Shown here piece by piece: positions 29,254 to 39,800 of a DNA stretch of 64,000 nt. The first letter of the stretch is position 1; each line of letters begins with the position of its first letter. The notes under the pieces are model-generated. The model made no database searches. It was not told the origin of the DNA and worked only from the letters and a program-made list of their open reading frames with translations. Source of the DNA: Haematospirillum sp. H4485 (GTDB lineage: Bacteria > Pseudomonadota > Alphaproteobacteria > Rhodospirillales > Rhodospirillaceae). The translations under genes and the position numbers were made by a program. The stretch spans positions 434,001 to 498,000 of the forward strand of contig NZ_JAAVSY010000001.1 of assembly GCF_012102745.1 (NCBI RefSeq), given 5' to 3'.

Positions 29254-30576
29254 ATGTCCACTGCACATCAAAATCGCTCCTATTTTGGCCCATTGGCCGT
29301 GTTGACCGCACCGTTCTTTTTCCTTGGTATGATTACATGCCTGAACGACGTGCTTGTACCTCATCTGAAGGCTGTTTTTACACTCAGCTATGCCGAGGCC
29401 GCACTGGTCCAGTTCTGCTTTTTTACCGCTTATTTTTTCGTGTCCCTGCCTTCGGGCATGCTGGCTGAACGGATCGGCTACAAACGTGGCCTCGTTGTGG
29501 GGTTTCTGGTGACGGCTGCCGGGTGTATGGCCTTTTGGCCTGCAGCCAGCGAACGGTCCTATCCGCTTTTTCTGGGTGCCCTGTTTATCTTGGCCTCTGG
29601 CATTACCCTGATCCAAGTTTGCATGAACCCTTATGTCAGCATTCTCGGCAAGCAGGAAACAGCATCCAGTCGCCTTGCTGTCGTTCAGGCATTTAATTCC
29701 GTCGGCACAACAATTGCTCCGTACATTGGATCCTTGTTCATCTTGAGTACGGTTGTCTTGTCAGCCAGCGAACTGGCAGGCATGTCAGAGCTAGAGCAGG
29801 CTGCATATCGGGCAAAAGAAGCCGCTTCTGTGCAAGGCCCTTACATGTGGCTGGCAGGTATCCTGATCGCCAATGCGCTCGCTTTGATGTTCATCAAGTT
29901 GCCAGACATCAGAAATACCAACTCGGTCATTGATCTGGACAAGAGCACTGATGCAAAAAACCATGGCAGCATCTGGTCCCATCGTCATCTGGTCTTGGGG
30001 ACCATCGGTATCTTCATGTACGTCGGTGCAGAAGTGGCAATCGGCAGCTTTTTGATTAATCTGTTAGCAATGCCGGAGATCGCAGGCCTTCCAGAAGCCG
30101 GGGCTGGTTTTTACCTGTCCCTGTACTGGGGTGGCGCAATGGTTGGACGCTTTGTTGGGGCAGCCATCATGCGCTATGTGAATCCCGGAGCGTTTCTGTC
30201 CTTCAACTGCACCATTGCTATAGGGTTGATCATTACAGCTATCCTGTCCAGTGGCCATGTTGCCATGTGGTCCTTGATAGCCGTTGGCCTGTTCAACTCC
30301 ATCATGTTCCCGACAATCTTTACCCTGTCGGTCAGGGGGCTTGGTCATCATACCAGCAAAGCATCGGGTATTCTGTGTATGGCCATTGTCGGTGGGGCTA
30401 TTGTGCCCCTGATCCACGGCTTTGTTGCTGATCAAGTCGGGCTTCTGGCCGCGTTCTTTGTGCCGCTCGTATGCTACGCCTATATTCTGTACTATGGCGT
30501 CAAGGGTCACCGTGCCGGAGATGCTCATCAACATGCGAACAATCGATCCTTGGCCAGCAAGCCTGCTGCCGGGTAA
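29254..30576 (+). CDS. gluP: sugar MFS transporter (FucP/GluP family)
   Basis: A proton-coupled sugar importer of 440 residues with about 12 membrane segments. Family signatures include FFFLGMITCLNDVLVPHLK, GMLAERIGYKRGLVVGF, QVCMNPYVSILG and VVQAFNSVGTTIAPYIGS, closest in pattern to glucose/galactose transporters rather than fucose ones. AAAGG lies about 9 nt upstream of the ATG. It is a single gene with a strong terminator, and no sugar catabolic genes are adjacent. Symbol confidence is lower than family confidence. Confidence 0.85.
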   Translation: MSTAHQNRSYFGPLAVLTAPFFFLGMITCLNDVLVPHLKAVFTLSYAEAALVQFCFFTAYFFVSLPSGMLAERIGYKRGLVVGFLVTAAGCMAFWPAASERSYPLFLGALFILASGITLIQVCMNPYVSILGKQETASSRLAVVQAFNSVGTTIAPYIGSLFILSTVVLSASELAGMSELEQAAYRAKEAASVQGPYMWLAGILIANALALMFIKLPDIRNTNSVIDLDKSTDAKNHGSIWSHRHLVLGTIGIFMYVGAEVAIGSFLINLLAMPEIAGLPEAGAGFYLSLYWGGAMVGRFVGAAIMRYVNPGAFLSFNCTIAIGLIITAILSSGHVAMWSLIAVGLFNSIMFPTIFTLSVRGLGHHTSKASGILCMAIVGGAIVPLIHGFVADQVGLLAAFFVPLVCYAYILYYGVKGHRAGDAHQHANNRSLASKPAAG

Positions 30577-30596
30577 GGTTTATACGCAATAATTTG

Positions 30597-30630
30597 AAAG
30601 GCCCCGATATAGCTCGGGGCCTTTTTTTTA
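30597..30630. terminator. rho-independent terminator after the sugar transporter gene
   Basis: The stem GGCCCCGA/TCGGGGCC with a 6-nt loop is followed by T8 on the plus strand. The minus strand also has a short T-run after the stem, so it may serve the convergent gatB too. Confidence 0.9.
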
Positions 30631-30656
30631 TCCCGCATAGAGAAAGTCACAGCTTT

Positions 30657-32111
30657 CTAACCAAGCAACTTTTTCTTGAGAACTTCTTGCAGCACACCTG
30701 GATTGGCCTTGCCTTGAGTTGCCTTCATAACCTGCCCTATAAACCAGGCAACCAGCTTTTCTTTACCATCCCGTACTTCCTGAGCTTTCTCGGGATTAGC
30801 TGCAATAACAGCATCACAGGCAGCTTCAATCGCACTGCTGTCTGTAACCTGTTTCATACCCCGCTCTTCCACGATAAGAGCAGGATCTTTTCCCTCCTCC
30901 ATCATGATCTCAAAAACGTCCTTCGCCAACCGCCCGGATATAGTGTTGTCTTTTACCAGATCCACCAACTGACCAAGCTGGGATGGACTGACCGGGCTTT
31001 GTGAAATGGAAAGCCCCTTTTTGTTCAGGCCACCAAAAAGCGTTGTGATCAACCAGTTCGCAACCTGCTTTCCGTCACGTCCCTCCGCTGCCTCCTCAAA
31101 ATAAGCAGCAGTTTCCTTCTCCATAACCAGAACGCCTGCATCATAAGGTGTCAGGCCATAGGAGGATACAAACCGCGCTTTTTTATCATCAGGAAGCTCG
31201 GGCAACGTTGCCTTGATGCGCTCAACAAACGCATCATCAAACTCCAGGGGCAAAAGATCCGGATCAGGGAAATATCGATAATCATGCGCATGTTCCTTGG
31301 ACCGCATTGACCGTGTCTCACCACGTGAGGAGTCAAACAGACGTGTCTCCTGAACAATCTGGCCACCGCTTTCATACACTTCAACATGGCGGCGGGCTTC
31401 ATATTCAATGGCCTGCATGACAAAGCGAACGGAATTGACGTTCTTGATCTCACAACGTGTCCGATATGGCTCCCCGGCTTTGCGGACCGATACGTTGACA
31501 TCGCAACGCATGGAGCCTTCCTCCATATTGCCGTCACATGTTTCAAGATAACGCAGAATGGAGCGCAGCTTACGCAAGTATGCCCCGGCTTCTTCCGGCG
31601 TACGCATATCTGGCTTGGAAACAATCTCCATCAGCGCAACACCAGAACGATTCAGGTCAATCAAAGACTTTGCAGGGTGCTGGTCATGAACAGACTTCCC
31701 TGCATCCTGCTCAAGATGCAGGCGCTCGATACCAACCGTACGGCTTGATCCATCGGGCAAATCCAGCACGATCTGCCCTTCACCAACAATGGGTTGATCA
31801 TACTGGCTGATCTGATACCCTTGGGGTAAATCAGCATAAAAATAGTTCTTGCGCGCAAAAATACTGCGCTTGTTGATCTGTGCTTTCAGCCCCAAACCCG
31901 TACGAACGGCTTGCTCCACACACACGCCGTTGATAACCGGCAGCATGCCGGGAAAGCCGGCATCAATAAACGAAACCTGCGTATTCGGCTCCGCTCCGAA
32001 CGTTGTTGCGGCACCCGAAAACAACTTGGATTGAGAGATAACCTGGGCATGAACCTCAAGCCCGACAACCAGTTCCCAGTCCCCGGTTTCACCTTTGATA
32101 TGATAGCTCAT
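30657..32111 (-). CDS. gatB: Asp-tRNA(Asn)/Glu-tRNA(Gln) amidotransferase subunit B
   Basis: tRNA-binding and kinase subunit of GatCAB, which makes Gln-tRNA(Gln) and/or Asn-tRNA(Asn) by the indirect route. 484 residues. [54 protein letters not shown] and [12 protein letters not shown] are characteristic, and the C-terminal YqeY-like domain follows. It starts 6 bp after gatA ends, the third gene of gatC-gatA-gatB. Confidence 0.96.
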   Translation of the reverse strand: MSYHIKGETGDWELVVGLEVHAQVISQSKLFSGAATTFGAEPNTQVSFIDAGFPGMLPVINGVCVEQAVRTGLGLKAQINKRSIFARKNYFYADLPQGYQISQYDQPIVGEGQIVLDLPDGSSRTVGIERLHLEQDAGKSVHDQHPAKSLIDLNRSGVALMEIVSKPDMRTPEEAGAYLRKLRSILRYLETCDGNMEEGSMRCDVNVSVRKAGEPYRTRCEIKNVNSVRFVMQAIEYEARRHVEVYESGGQIVQETRLFDSSRGETRSMRSKEHAHDYRYFPDPDLLPLEFDDAFVERIKATLPELPDDKKARFVSSYGLTPYDAGVLVMEKETAAYFEEAAEGRDGKQVANWLITTLFGGLNKKGLSISQSPVSPSQLGQLVDLVKDNTISGRLAKDVFEIMMEEGKDPALIVEERGMKQVTDSSAIEAACDAVIAANPEKAQEVRDGKEKLVAWFIGQVMKATQGKANPGVLQEVLKKKLLG

Positions 32112-32117
32112 CGCGCC

Positions 32118-33590
32118 TTATCCCTTTACCAAAGCCGGAACACCCGGAAAACTAGCGGCCTTTTCCAGAACATCCCCGGCCCGCAGAACAGTCTCCTCAT
32201 CAAAAGGACGACCGATGATCTGAAGCCCAAGAGACAGACCCGATGCATTCAATCCCGCAGGCACAGATAATCCGGGCAAACCGGCCAATGAGGCAGGGAC
32301 CGTAAAAATATCATTCAAATACATTGCGATAGGATCATCCATTTTTGCACCCAGCGCGAAAGCTGCAGTCGGGGCGGTTGGCGTCAAGATCGCATCAACC
32401 GACCGGAAGGCATCGCGGAAATCCCGCGCAATGCATGACCGCACTTTCTGGGCTTTAAGGTAATAGGCATCGTAATAGCCGGCAGACAGGACATAGGTCC
32501 CCATCAGGATACGCCGCTGGACCTCTTCACCAAACCCTGCCGCCCTGGTTTTAGCATACATCTCGTCCAGGGATTTGCCTTCCACCCTCATCCCGAAGCG
32601 TAAACCATCGTAACGAGCCAGGTTCGAAGAGGCTTCGGCTGGCGCAACGATATAATACGTTGCGAGAGCATACCGGGTGTGCGGCAAGGTTATGTCATGA
32701 ATGTCGGCCCCCGCATCCTTCAGCCACGACACCCCCTTGTCCCACAGGGAAGCAACCTCGGGATCCAGGCCATCCGAACGATATTCAGCCGGGATACCAA
32801 TCTTCAAACCACGGATATCACCAGTCAGGGCCGCCTCAAAATCAGGCACCGGAATGTTTGCGCTGGTGGAATCTTTTGGATCAAAGCCAGCCATCGCGCC
32901 CAGCATAATTGCCGCATCGCGAACCGTGCGGGTCATGGGGCCAGCCTGATCCAAGGAGCTTGCAAAGGCAATGGTGCCATACCGGGAACAACGCCCGTAC
33001 GTTGGCTTCAAACCCGTAATCCCACAATAAGCAGCAGGTTGCCGGATAGATCCACCGGTATCTGTACCCGTTGCGGCCAGCACCATACGGGCCGCAACAG
33101 CAGCAGCAGATCCACCGGACGATCCGCCGGGCACCAAGTCCACATCCTGGCCACGTGGCTTCCACGGGTTACGAACCGGGCCGAACCAGCTTGTCTGGTT
33201 GGATCCACCCATAGCGAATTCATCCAGATTCAGCTTGCCCAACGAAACAGCACCAGCCTTTCGCAGATTTGCCGAAACCGTGCTTTCATAAGGCGGAATG
33301 AACCCTTCCAGCATTCGGCTTCCAGCAGTAGTGCGAACACCTTCTGTACAGAACAGGTCCTTGAGGCCAACGGGAATGCCCGTCATCGGTCCTGCGCTTC
33401 CTGCTGCCAAGGCAGCATCAGCTTCCACGGCCTGTTGGCGCGCCTGCTCCGCTGTTTCAGTAATAAAGGCATTCAGCGGGCGCTTCTGCTCCATGACACT
33501 AATGTAGGAATCAACCAGCTCAACAGCTGAAAACGTGCGAGAGCGCAGGGCGTCACGGGCCTGGGCCAGGGTCAGGTCAAGAACAGACAT
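32118..33590 (-). CDS. gatA: Asp-tRNA(Asn)/Glu-tRNA(Gln) amidotransferase subunit A
   Basis: Glutaminase subunit of GatCAB, an amidase-signature enzyme of 490 residues. The catalytic Lys is in [10 protein letters not shown], and the Ser-cis-Ser region is [16 protein letters not shown] followed by [11 protein letters not shown]. Its ATG directly follows the gatC stop codon (TAA ATG), which implies translational coupling. Confidence 0.96.
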   Translation of the reverse strand: MSVLDLTLAQARDALRSRTFSAVELVDSYISVMEQKRPLNAFITETAEQARQQAVEADAALAAGSAGPMTGIPVGLKDLFCTEGVRTTAGSRMLEGFIPPYESTVSANLRKAGAVSLGKLNLDEFAMGGSNQTSWFGPVRNPWKPRGQDVDLVPGGSSGGSAAAVAARMVLAATGTDTGGSIRQPAAYCGITGLKPTYGRCSRYGTIAFASSLDQAGPMTRTVRDAAIMLGAMAGFDPKDSTSANIPVPDFEAALTGDIRGLKIGIPAEYRSDGLDPEVASLWDKGVSWLKDAGADIHDITLPHTRYALATYYIVAPAEASSNLARYDGLRFGMRVEGKSLDEMYAKTRAAGFGEEVQRRILMGTYVLSAGYYDAYYLKAQKVRSCIARDFRDAFRSVDAILTPTAPTAAFALGAKMDDPIAMYLNDIFTVPASLAGLPGLSVPAGLNASGLSLGLQIIGRPFDEETVLRAGDVLEKAASFPGVPALVKG

Positions 33591-33878
33591 TTATTCCACC
33601 ACCTTCGGCACGGCAAAAAAACCATCCATGGCTTCCGGCGCATTGGCCAGAATGGAGTCACACATACCGCCATCAGAGACGATATCCTCCCGCCAGCGCA
33701 GAACCGCATCCGTCACGCTGGTCATAGGCTCTGTTCCTTCGGTATTGACGTCAGCAAGCTGTTCAACCCAGTCAAGAATACCGGAAAGCTGGCTGGCCAG
33801 AGGATCAAGCCTGTCTTCGGGCACCTCAATACGGGCTAGGAACGCAACGTTCCGGACGATATCTTTGTCGAGCGACAT
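33591..33878 (-). CDS. gatC: Asp-tRNA(Asn)/Glu-tRNA(Gln) amidotransferase subunit C
   Basis: A 95-residue stabilising subunit of GatCAB. MSLDKDIVRNVAFLARIEVPEDRL and the C-terminal ILANAPEAMDGFFAVPKVVE are standard. It is the first gene of gatCAB. Longer in-frame starts exist upstream but overlap the divergent promoter region and are unlike the family. Confidence 0.95.
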   Translation of the reverse strand: MSLDKDIVRNVAFLARIEVPEDRLDPLASQLSGILDWVEQLADVNTEGTEPMTSVTDAVLRWREDIVSDGGMCDSILANAPEAMDGFFAVPKVVE

Positions 33879-33990
33879 TGAAAAAAGTCTCCTGGCGGGA
33901 GTAAGTGTCTTGGGAGCATCCCCGTCGGCACACAGTACGCGCCGATCCGGGGCTGTACACGCGTAAAATCGCCGGAAGGTATCACTCGTC

Positions 33991-34509
33991 ATGACTGACT
34001 GCAACAACCCCGCACCACTTCCTGTGACAGGTCTTTCGCCCTTGCAGATGAAACACGCCCTGCCCACCGCCGGCAGGCTGGCCGGGCTGGACCTTGGCAC
34101 CAAGACCATAGGCATCGCCCTGTCAGACCCCTTGCTGATCACCGCTACTCCGCTCACAACAATCCGGCGAACCAAATTCACCAAGGACATGACCCTATTA
34201 TCCGAGCTGGTTGCAGAGTACGAAATAGCCGGCCTGGTCCTTGGGCTTCCGGTGGAAATGGATGGAACAGAAGGACGTCGCTGCCAGTCGACAAGAACGT
34301 TTGCCGATAATATCAGAGCGCTGGAACAGCCAATATCCCAGCTTCCAATCGCATTCTGGGATGAACGTTTGTCAACCGCAGCCGTAGAACGCGTCATGAT
34401 TGATGAGCTGGACATGTCCCGCAAAAAAAGGGCGAAAACCGTGGATAGAAACGCCGCATCCTGGATTCTTCAAGGTTTCCTTGATGCCATTGCTTTTGCA
34501 GACAAATAA
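33991..34509 (+). CDS. ruvX: putative pre-16S rRNA nuclease / RuvX (YqgF)
   Basis: RNase H-fold nuclease of 172 residues, implicated in 16S rRNA 5'-end processing. It carries AGLDLGTKTIGIALSDP, VLGLPVEMDGTEG, and FWDERLSTAAVERVMID, with the catalytic acids in DLG, DER and (near the end) DRNAA. It is divergent from gatC with about 110 bp between them. It heads a plus-strand run with pyrB, pyrC' and plsY. Confidence 0.92.
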   Translation: MTDCNNPAPLPVTGLSPLQMKHALPTAGRLAGLDLGTKTIGIALSDPLLITATPLTTIRRTKFTKDMTLLSELVAEYEIAGLVLGLPVEMDGTEGRRCQSTRTFADNIRALEQPISQLPIAFWDERLSTAAVERVMIDELDMSRKKRAKTVDRNAASWILQGFLDAIAFADK

Positions 34510-34625
34510 ATCTACCGTCAATCGATATATGACTTCCTTGCATGGCATGCAGGGCCGCCATAAAGCCCTAGCGCACACCATTCTCCCCTTGCCGGAATGA
34601 TGTTTTAACTTCATAGTCCGCCCTT

Positions 34626-35573
34626 ATGAAAAATCCGGCATACTCTCATAGGCATTTTCTTGGTATGGAGGGGTTGTACCCTCACGAGATTGAAGAATTT
34701 CTCGATCTCGCGGATAGTTATGCAGACAGGAATCGCCAACCCCGGTATGAGTCCAATCGCCTGACAGGACGGACGCAGGTCAACCTGTTCATGGAAGCAT
34801 CAACCCGCACACGGGCTTCTTTCGAGCTTGCCGGACTCAAAATGGGGGCCAACGTCATTAACATGACATCGGCAGGATCCTCCATCTGCAAAGGTGAGAC
34901 CCTTGTTGATATGGCCGTAACCCTGAACGCCATGAAGCTGGATATACTGGTTGTTCGCCACCATGATTCAGGCGCAGCAAAGCTACTGTCCAAGCATGTA
35001 CAGTGTGCCGTCGTCAATGCTGGCGACGGCCTGCACGAGCATCCGACGCAAGCCATTGTCGATGCCCTGACCATACGGCGAAACAAGGGGCGGCTTGCGG
35101 GATTGGAGGTTGCCATTTGTGGAGACATCGCCCATTCCCGGGTTGCGCGGTCCAATATTCATCTTTTGAGCACCATGGGGGTTAATATCCGGGTTGTTGC
35201 GCCCCGCCCATTGCTGCCCTCGCATATTGAATGCATGGGCGTAACTCCCTTTACCGACATGCGTGAAGGCATACGGGATGCTGACATTATCATGATGCTC
35301 CGCGTACAGAATGAGCGCCTTGGTGAATCCTGCATTCCTTCTGCCCGTGAATACGCTCACTTCTTTGGCCTGAACCGCGACAAACTTGCCTTGGCCAAAC
35401 CCGATGCGCTTGTCATGCACCCGGGACCCATCAATCGGGGTATCGAAATTGATTCCGATGTCGCTGACGATCTTGATCGTTCATTAATTCGCCAACAGGT
35501 TGAAATGAGCATTGCGGCCCGTATGGCCATTCTGGATATCCTGATCCGCAATGCCGAGAATAATGGCTTGTAA
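34626..35573 (+). CDS. pyrB: aspartate carbamoyltransferase catalytic subunit
   Basis: Second step of pyrimidine synthesis: carbamoyl phosphate + aspartate to carbamoyl-aspartate. 315 residues. The carbamoyl-phosphate loop is [13 protein letters not shown], and [19 protein letters not shown] and [12 protein letters not shown] are diagnostic. No PyrI is adjacent. It is followed 24 bp later by a DHOase-like gene lacking metal ligands, the pyrBC' layout known from Pseudomonas, where both form one complex. Confidence 0.95.
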   Translation: MKNPAYSHRHFLGMEGLYPHEIEEFLDLADSYADRNRQPRYESNRLTGRTQVNLFMEASTRTRASFELAGLKMGANVINMTSAGSSICKGETLVDMAVTLNAMKLDILVVRHHDSGAAKLLSKHVQCAVVNAGDGLHEHPTQAIVDALTIRRNKGRLAGLEVAICGDIAHSRVARSNIHLLSTMGVNIRVVAPRPLLPSHIECMGVTPFTDMREGIRDADIIMMLRVQNERLGESCIPSAREYAHFFGLNRDKLALAKPDALVMHPGPINRGIEIDSDVADDLDRSLIRQQVEMSIAARMAILDILIRNAENNGL

Positions 35574-35597
35574 GCCACCCCGGGAACAGAAACGTCC

Positions 35598-36887
35598 ATG
35601 CATCGTACGCACTATTTCAACGCCCGCCTTCTGGATCCATCCGTTGACCTGGATGTTCCGGGTGGCCTTCTGGTTGAAGGGTCTTTTATCCTTGATTGCG
35701 GGCCGCATTTGCAGCACTCAGGCGCGATACATGCAGACAGTACAATTGACTGCAGAAACATGGCGCTTGCGCCTGGTTTGGTTGACATGCGAACCCATCT
35801 GCGCGAACCGGGATTTGCGCACAGGGAAACACTACGCACGACTGGGTTACTGGCTGCATCGGGCGGCGTAACCTCAGTCGCCGGCCTTCCCGGAACGGAT
35901 CCTCTGGTTGACAACGAAGCAGCCCTTGCCTTTGTCCTGAACAAGGCACGCACAGATTCAGCCGTGAAAATTTATCCCTATGCAACGGCCACAGCCGGGG
36001 CAAAAGGAACAGAGCTGGTTGAGTATGGCCTTATGTCTGCAGCGGGCGCCATCGCTTTTACCGATGGAGAGCACGCCGTATCGAATGCAGGCACACTAAG
36101 GCGGATCATGCAGTATACGTCCATGTACGGGCTTCTGTTAATCCAGAGACCGGAAGACCCCTCACTGGCAAAGGGTGTTGCAACCAGTGGAGAACTGGCA
36201 ACCCGCATGGGCCTTTCCGGTATACCATCTGAGGCTGAAGTCATCCTTCTCGAGCGAGACCTGCGCCTTGTCGCGATGACCGGTGCCCGCTATCATGCAT
36301 CACTGATCTCGACAGCAGACAGTGTCGAGGCCATACGTCAAGCAAAAGCAAAGGGGCTTTCTGTCACATGCGACACAGCCCCTCCTTATTTTACACTGAA
36401 TGAACTGGCCATATCCGGCTACAACACATCAGCAAAACTAAGCCCCCCGCTACGATCCGAGAGCGACAGAAGAGCTGTCATTGCCGGCTTGATGGATGGC
36501 ACCATCGATGCCATCGTTTCCGACCATGCGCCGCAGAATAGTGACGCAAAAGATGTTCCCTTCGCGCGTGCCGCCTGCGGAGGTCTTGGACTGGAAACGC
36601 TTTTACCCCTGACGCTGGGTATGGTCCACGATGGGAGCATGCCCATATTGCGGTCTCTTGCTCTTCTCAGTCTCAACCCAGCACGCATACTTGGTCTCAA
36701 AGCCGGAAAACTGGCAGCAGGGTACCCTGCCGATCTGATTGTGGTAGATCTAGACAAGCCTTGGAAGTACAGTGCAGACAAGTCTTGCTCAGGCTCCAGA
36801 AACTCGCCTTTTGACGGACACCTCTTACAGGGGCGGGTGTTGCGTACCATTGTTGACGGGAAAACAATTTATGTTCACGGTACCTGA
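35598..36887 (+). CDS. pyrC: dihydroorotase-like protein PyrC', probably non-catalytic
   Basis: 429 residues with the overall dihydroorotase fold and ET-rich C-terminal motifs (GGLGLETLLPLTLG, NPARILGLKAGKLAAGYPADL). The metal-binding motifs are damaged: the expected DxHxH is DMRTHLREPG (Arg65 for the first His), the HAED segment reads IQRPED, the TPHH segment reads TAPPYF, and SDHAPH reads SDHAPQ. It is therefore most likely the inactive PyrC' needed to assemble aspartate carbamoyltransferase, with the real dihydroorotase elsewhere. It overlaps plsY by 17 bp. Confidence 0.88.
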   Translation: MHRTHYFNARLLDPSVDLDVPGGLLVEGSFILDCGPHLQHSGAIHADSTIDCRNMALAPGLVDMRTHLREPGFAHRETLRTTGLLAASGGVTSVAGLPGTDPLVDNEAALAFVLNKARTDSAVKIYPYATATAGAKGTELVEYGLMSAAGAIAFTDGEHAVSNAGTLRRIMQYTSMYGLLLIQRPEDPSLAKGVATSGELATRMGLSGIPSEAEVILLERDLRLVAMTGARYHASLISTADSVEAIRQAKAKGLSVTCDTAPPYFTLNELAISGYNTSAKLSPPLRSESDRRAVIAGLMDGTIDAIVSDHAPQNSDAKDVPFARAACGGLGLETLLPLTLGMVHDGSMPILRSLALLSLNPARILGLKAGKLAAGYPADLIVVDLDKPWKYSADKSCSGSRNSPFDGHLLQGRVLRTIVDGKTIYVHGT

Positions 36888-37488
36888 GGTGCCTGCAGAG
36901 CTTGCCCTGCTTCTATGCTCTGTTTTTGGATACCTTTTTGGCAGCATACCGTTCGGTATTGTGCTGACGAAGCCGTTTGGGTACGACCTTCGATCCATTG
37001 GATCGGGAAACATCGGCGCCACCAATGTCCTGCGTACAGGGCGCAAGGATCTGGCGCTGGCAACCTTGGTCATGGATGCGGGCAAAGGAGGTATTGCAGC
37101 TGCGCTGGCCGGAATACTGGTTGACGCATCTGGCAGCCTTGTTGCCGGATGTGCCGCCGTTCTGGGGCATAACTTCCCGATTTGGCTTCGCTTCAAGGGG
37201 GGTAAAGGAGTTGCCACCACGCTGGGCGTTTTATTCCTGACAGCTTGGCCTGTCGGAGCCATAGCGTGCAGCGTCTGGTTTCTGATGGCACTTCTGACTC
37301 GCTACTCTTCTCTCTCTGCCTTGATGGCCTTGGGTACAGCCCCGGTTTCAGCATGGTTCTTGGCCTCCCCGGCCCATACTGTGGCGTTTGCCGTCTTGGC
37401 CATTCTTGCCTTCGTACGCCATCATGAAAACATACGACGGCTCCTTCAAGGCACAGAGTCAAAGATCAGGCTGAGAAAGGCACAGTAA
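36871..37488 (+). CDS. plsY: glycerol-3-phosphate acyltransferase PlsY
   Basis: Integral membrane enzyme transferring acyl groups from acyl-phosphate to glycerol-3-phosphate, the first step of phospholipid synthesis. 205 residues and about five membrane segments. GSIPFG, RSIGSGNIGATNVLRTGRK, GHNFPIWLRFKGGKGVATTLG are the three conserved cytoplasmic motifs. The ATG at 36871 (MFTVPEVPAEL) lies inside the end of pyrC', so translation is probably coupled. Its stop codon abuts that of the convergent asparaginase gene. Confidence 0.95.
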   Translation: MFTVPEVPAELALLLCSVFGYLFGSIPFGIVLTKPFGYDLRSIGSGNIGATNVLRTGRKDLALATLVMDAGKGGIAAALAGILVDASGSLVAGCAAVLGHNFPIWLRFKGGKGVATTLGVLFLTAWPVGAIACSVWFLMALLTRYSSLSALMALGTAPVSAWFLASPAHTVAFAVLAILAFVRHHENIRRLLQGTESKIRLRKAQ

Positions 37489-38475
37489 CTAGCAGATCCG
37501 CGTTTCTCCACAAAAATCACGAAGGAACATATCGGCGGCTTTCTGGCCACGCAGGCTATGAGACAAGATAAGGTGTAGCTTGGCAAAAGCCGTTTCCCGT
37601 GTCAGGCCACGCCCTGCAAGGACACCTGCATCGCGTAGCACCGCACCTGCCTCATAATGATCCAGATCGATGGCTCCGTCCGCGCATTGACTAACAGCAA
37701 CGATCAATGTTCCGTGATGCACCAGATCGGATAGTACCCGTTGCAAGGCTCCCTCTACAAAAGGAGCTGTACCGCTGCCAAAACATTCCAGAACCAATCC
37801 ACTTGGATTCCATGCCGTCAGCCCAGCCAAGAACCCGGCAGAGAGCCCCGGATGGCAGGTAACAAAACCAATGTCTATAACAGTTGGTGACAGCGGTGGG
37901 GAACCGAGACGAATCCCATCGTTGCTCGGGATTAACCATGAAGCATCTGCATGCGCCAAGGACAAAACATCACGAAACGCATCAGGAGTTGATGTAGATA
38001 TTTTACGGCTGCGTACAGCAGGGATGATGCGGCCTCCAAAGCAAACGAGAACGCCATGGACATCGGGGTCCCGCGCAACTGAAAGTGCCTGTTCCAGATT
38101 CCCGATACCATCACTGCCATGAACAACCAAAGGGATTATGGAACCAGTCAGAACAACAGGTGCTCCACATGCAACCTGTTGCAGGGCAAGGCTTGCGGCT
38201 GTCCAGGACAATGTATCAGTACCATGCACGACAATGACACCATGGCCAGATGATGTCGCACGTACACACTCGCGACCGATCTTGTACCAAAGAGCAGGAT
38301 CAACATGAGCACTGTCAACAGCAGGGGCATATTCCAGCACCACATCCCTGCCATCCATACAACCCGGCAGCATACGATCAAGGAGCGAGACAAAGGAAGC
38401 AGCAGGACGCCACCCCCTCTCACCAAGCTCCATTCCAATGGTACCACCTGTATACACAATTGTGACTGGACGCAT
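37489..38475 (-). CDS. asparaginase family protein
   Basis: Hydrolyses asparagine to aspartate and ammonia. 328 residues. The first catalytic threonine is in IVYTGGTIGM, the second in VVHGTDTLSWTA, and HGSDGIGNLEQAL supplies further active-site contacts. No signal peptide is seen from the chosen start, so it is probably the cytoplasmic type I form. ATG at 38475 (MRPVTIVYTGG) has AGGGGT a few bases upstream; the earlier in-frame start lacks one. Its stop codon directly touches that of plsY, leaving no room for a terminator. Confidence 0.88.
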   Translation of the reverse strand: MRPVTIVYTGGTIGMELGERGWRPAASFVSLLDRMLPGCMDGRDVVLEYAPAVDSAHVDPALWYKIGRECVRATSSGHGVIVVHGTDTLSWTAASLALQQVACGAPVVLTGSIIPLVVHGSDGIGNLEQALSVARDPDVHGVLVCFGGRIIPAVRSRKISTSTPDAFRDVLSLAHADASWLIPSNDGIRLGSPPLSPTVIDIGFVTCHPGLSAGFLAGLTAWNPSGLVLECFGSGTAPFVEGALQRVLSDLVHHGTLIVAVSQCADGAIDLDHYEAGAVLRDAGVLAGRGLTRETAFAKLHLILSHSLRGQKAADMFLRDFCGETRIC

Positions 38476-38587
38476 ATCACCCCTGCTGAGCAGAAAAATT
38501 AACATTAACGCTTGGTAATAATGGGGAAGAGTATTGGAAGGTCAATCATCGCCTTGATATATAACCTTGGATAGATAATATATCGTC

Positions 38588-39727
38588 ATGATGACGACTC
38601 TTTTCTCTCCCCCCGCCTCCACCCTGTCTCACTCCGACAAGATTAGCTGGCTTCGCTTGATCCGCAGTGAGAACGTTGGCCCCATTACATTTTTCAAACT
38701 TCTTGACCGATTTGGAACACCCCGTGATGCTTTGAATGCCTTGCCGGAATTGGCTCGCCGTGGAGGACGGGGCAAACCCATCAAGATATGCTCCACCAGC
38801 ACAGCAGAGCATGAGCTGATGACAGCCAAAACAGTGGGTGCACGGCTGCTTTGTGCCATTGAACCAAACTATCCTGCTCTTTTGTCTGCAATCGATGATG
38901 CACCACCCTGCATTTATATCATGGGCAATGAGTCAGTCCTGAAAAATCCCTGCGTATCCATTGTCGGAGCACGAAACGCATCAGCAAGCGCACGTCAACT
39001 GGCTTGGCGGCTGGCCATGGATCTTGGGAAGGCAGGGATGACCGTTGTATCTGGACTAGCTCGCGGCATTGATACGTCCGCACATGAAGGGTCTCTACAA
39101 ACAGGAACCATTGCTGTGATGGCTGGCGGCCCCGATGTGATCTATCCACCCGAGAACAAGGATCTGTATGATAAAATCCGGGCCACAGGTGCTATTGTTT
39201 CTGAAATGCCTCCTCTGACTGAGCCACAAGCCCGCCATTTTCCACGACGTAATCGTATCATATCCGGCCTGTCACGAGGCTTGGTCGTGATGGAGGCAAC
39301 AGCCCGATCCGGCTCGTTGATTACAGCACGTATGGCCGCTGAACAGGGGCGAGATGTTTTTGCCGTACCGGGATCACCCCTGGACCCCCGTAGTGAAGGC
39401 CCCAACAATCTGATACGGGATGGTGCAACACTGGTCAGAAGCGCGGATGATATTCTTTTCGCGTTGGGCAATGCCGGGCACACGCCGTTCCGCGAACCCG
39501 GACACACCCGTTTTTCCATGGGAAAACCGTCGCATTTCAACGAAAGTACCTTGGCAGAGGCCAGAGAGATTGTTGGCGGTTTGCTGTCACCTGCTGCTGT
39601 GACTGTTGACGAAATCATCCGGCAATGCCAATTGTCTCCGGCTGCTGTCTCCATGGTTCTCTTGGAGCTGGAGTTGGCGGGGCGCCTTGAACGGCACCCC
39701 GGAGGTCGCGTGTCAATGCTTGCTTAA
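38588..39727 (+). CDS. dprA: DNA-processing protein DprA
   Basis: Loads RecA on incoming single-stranded DNA in transformation. 379 residues. An N-terminal helical domain is followed by the Rossmann-like core: SIVGARNASASARQLAW, VVSGLARGIDTSAHEGSL, MAGGPDVIYPPEN, FPRRNRIISGLS, and GSLITARMAAEQGRDVFAVPG. The C-terminal winged-helix-like domain (LSPAAVTVDEIIRQCQLSPAAVSMVLLEL) is present. It lies 73 bp upstream of topA, a common arrangement in alphaproteobacteria. Confidence 0.94.
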   Translation: MMTTLFSPPASTLSHSDKISWLRLIRSENVGPITFFKLLDRFGTPRDALNALPELARRGGRGKPIKICSTSTAEHELMTAKTVGARLLCAIEPNYPALLSAIDDAPPCIYIMGNESVLKNPCVSIVGARNASASARQLAWRLAMDLGKAGMTVVSGLARGIDTSAHEGSLQTGTIAVMAGGPDVIYPPENKDLYDKIRATGAIVSEMPPLTEPQARHFPRRNRIISGLSRGLVVMEATARSGSLITARMAAEQGRDVFAVPGSPLDPRSEGPNNLIRDGATLVRSADDILFALGNAGHTPFREPGHTRFSMGKPSHFNESTLAEAREIVGGLLSPAAVTVDEIIRQCQLSPAAVSMVLLELELAGRLERHPGGRVSMLA

Positions 39728-39800
39728 TTCTCTGGAACAGAAGGATTATCGCGGGACGACACCACTCTGTGATCAGGAAAGAAGTGTGCCCGGATATCCC

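Noticed and set aside
39606-39800. Long N-terminal extension of topoisomerase I
   Set aside because: The frame is open, but this part lies inside dprA in another frame; the invariant MNVVIVESPAKAKTI start at 39801 is clear.
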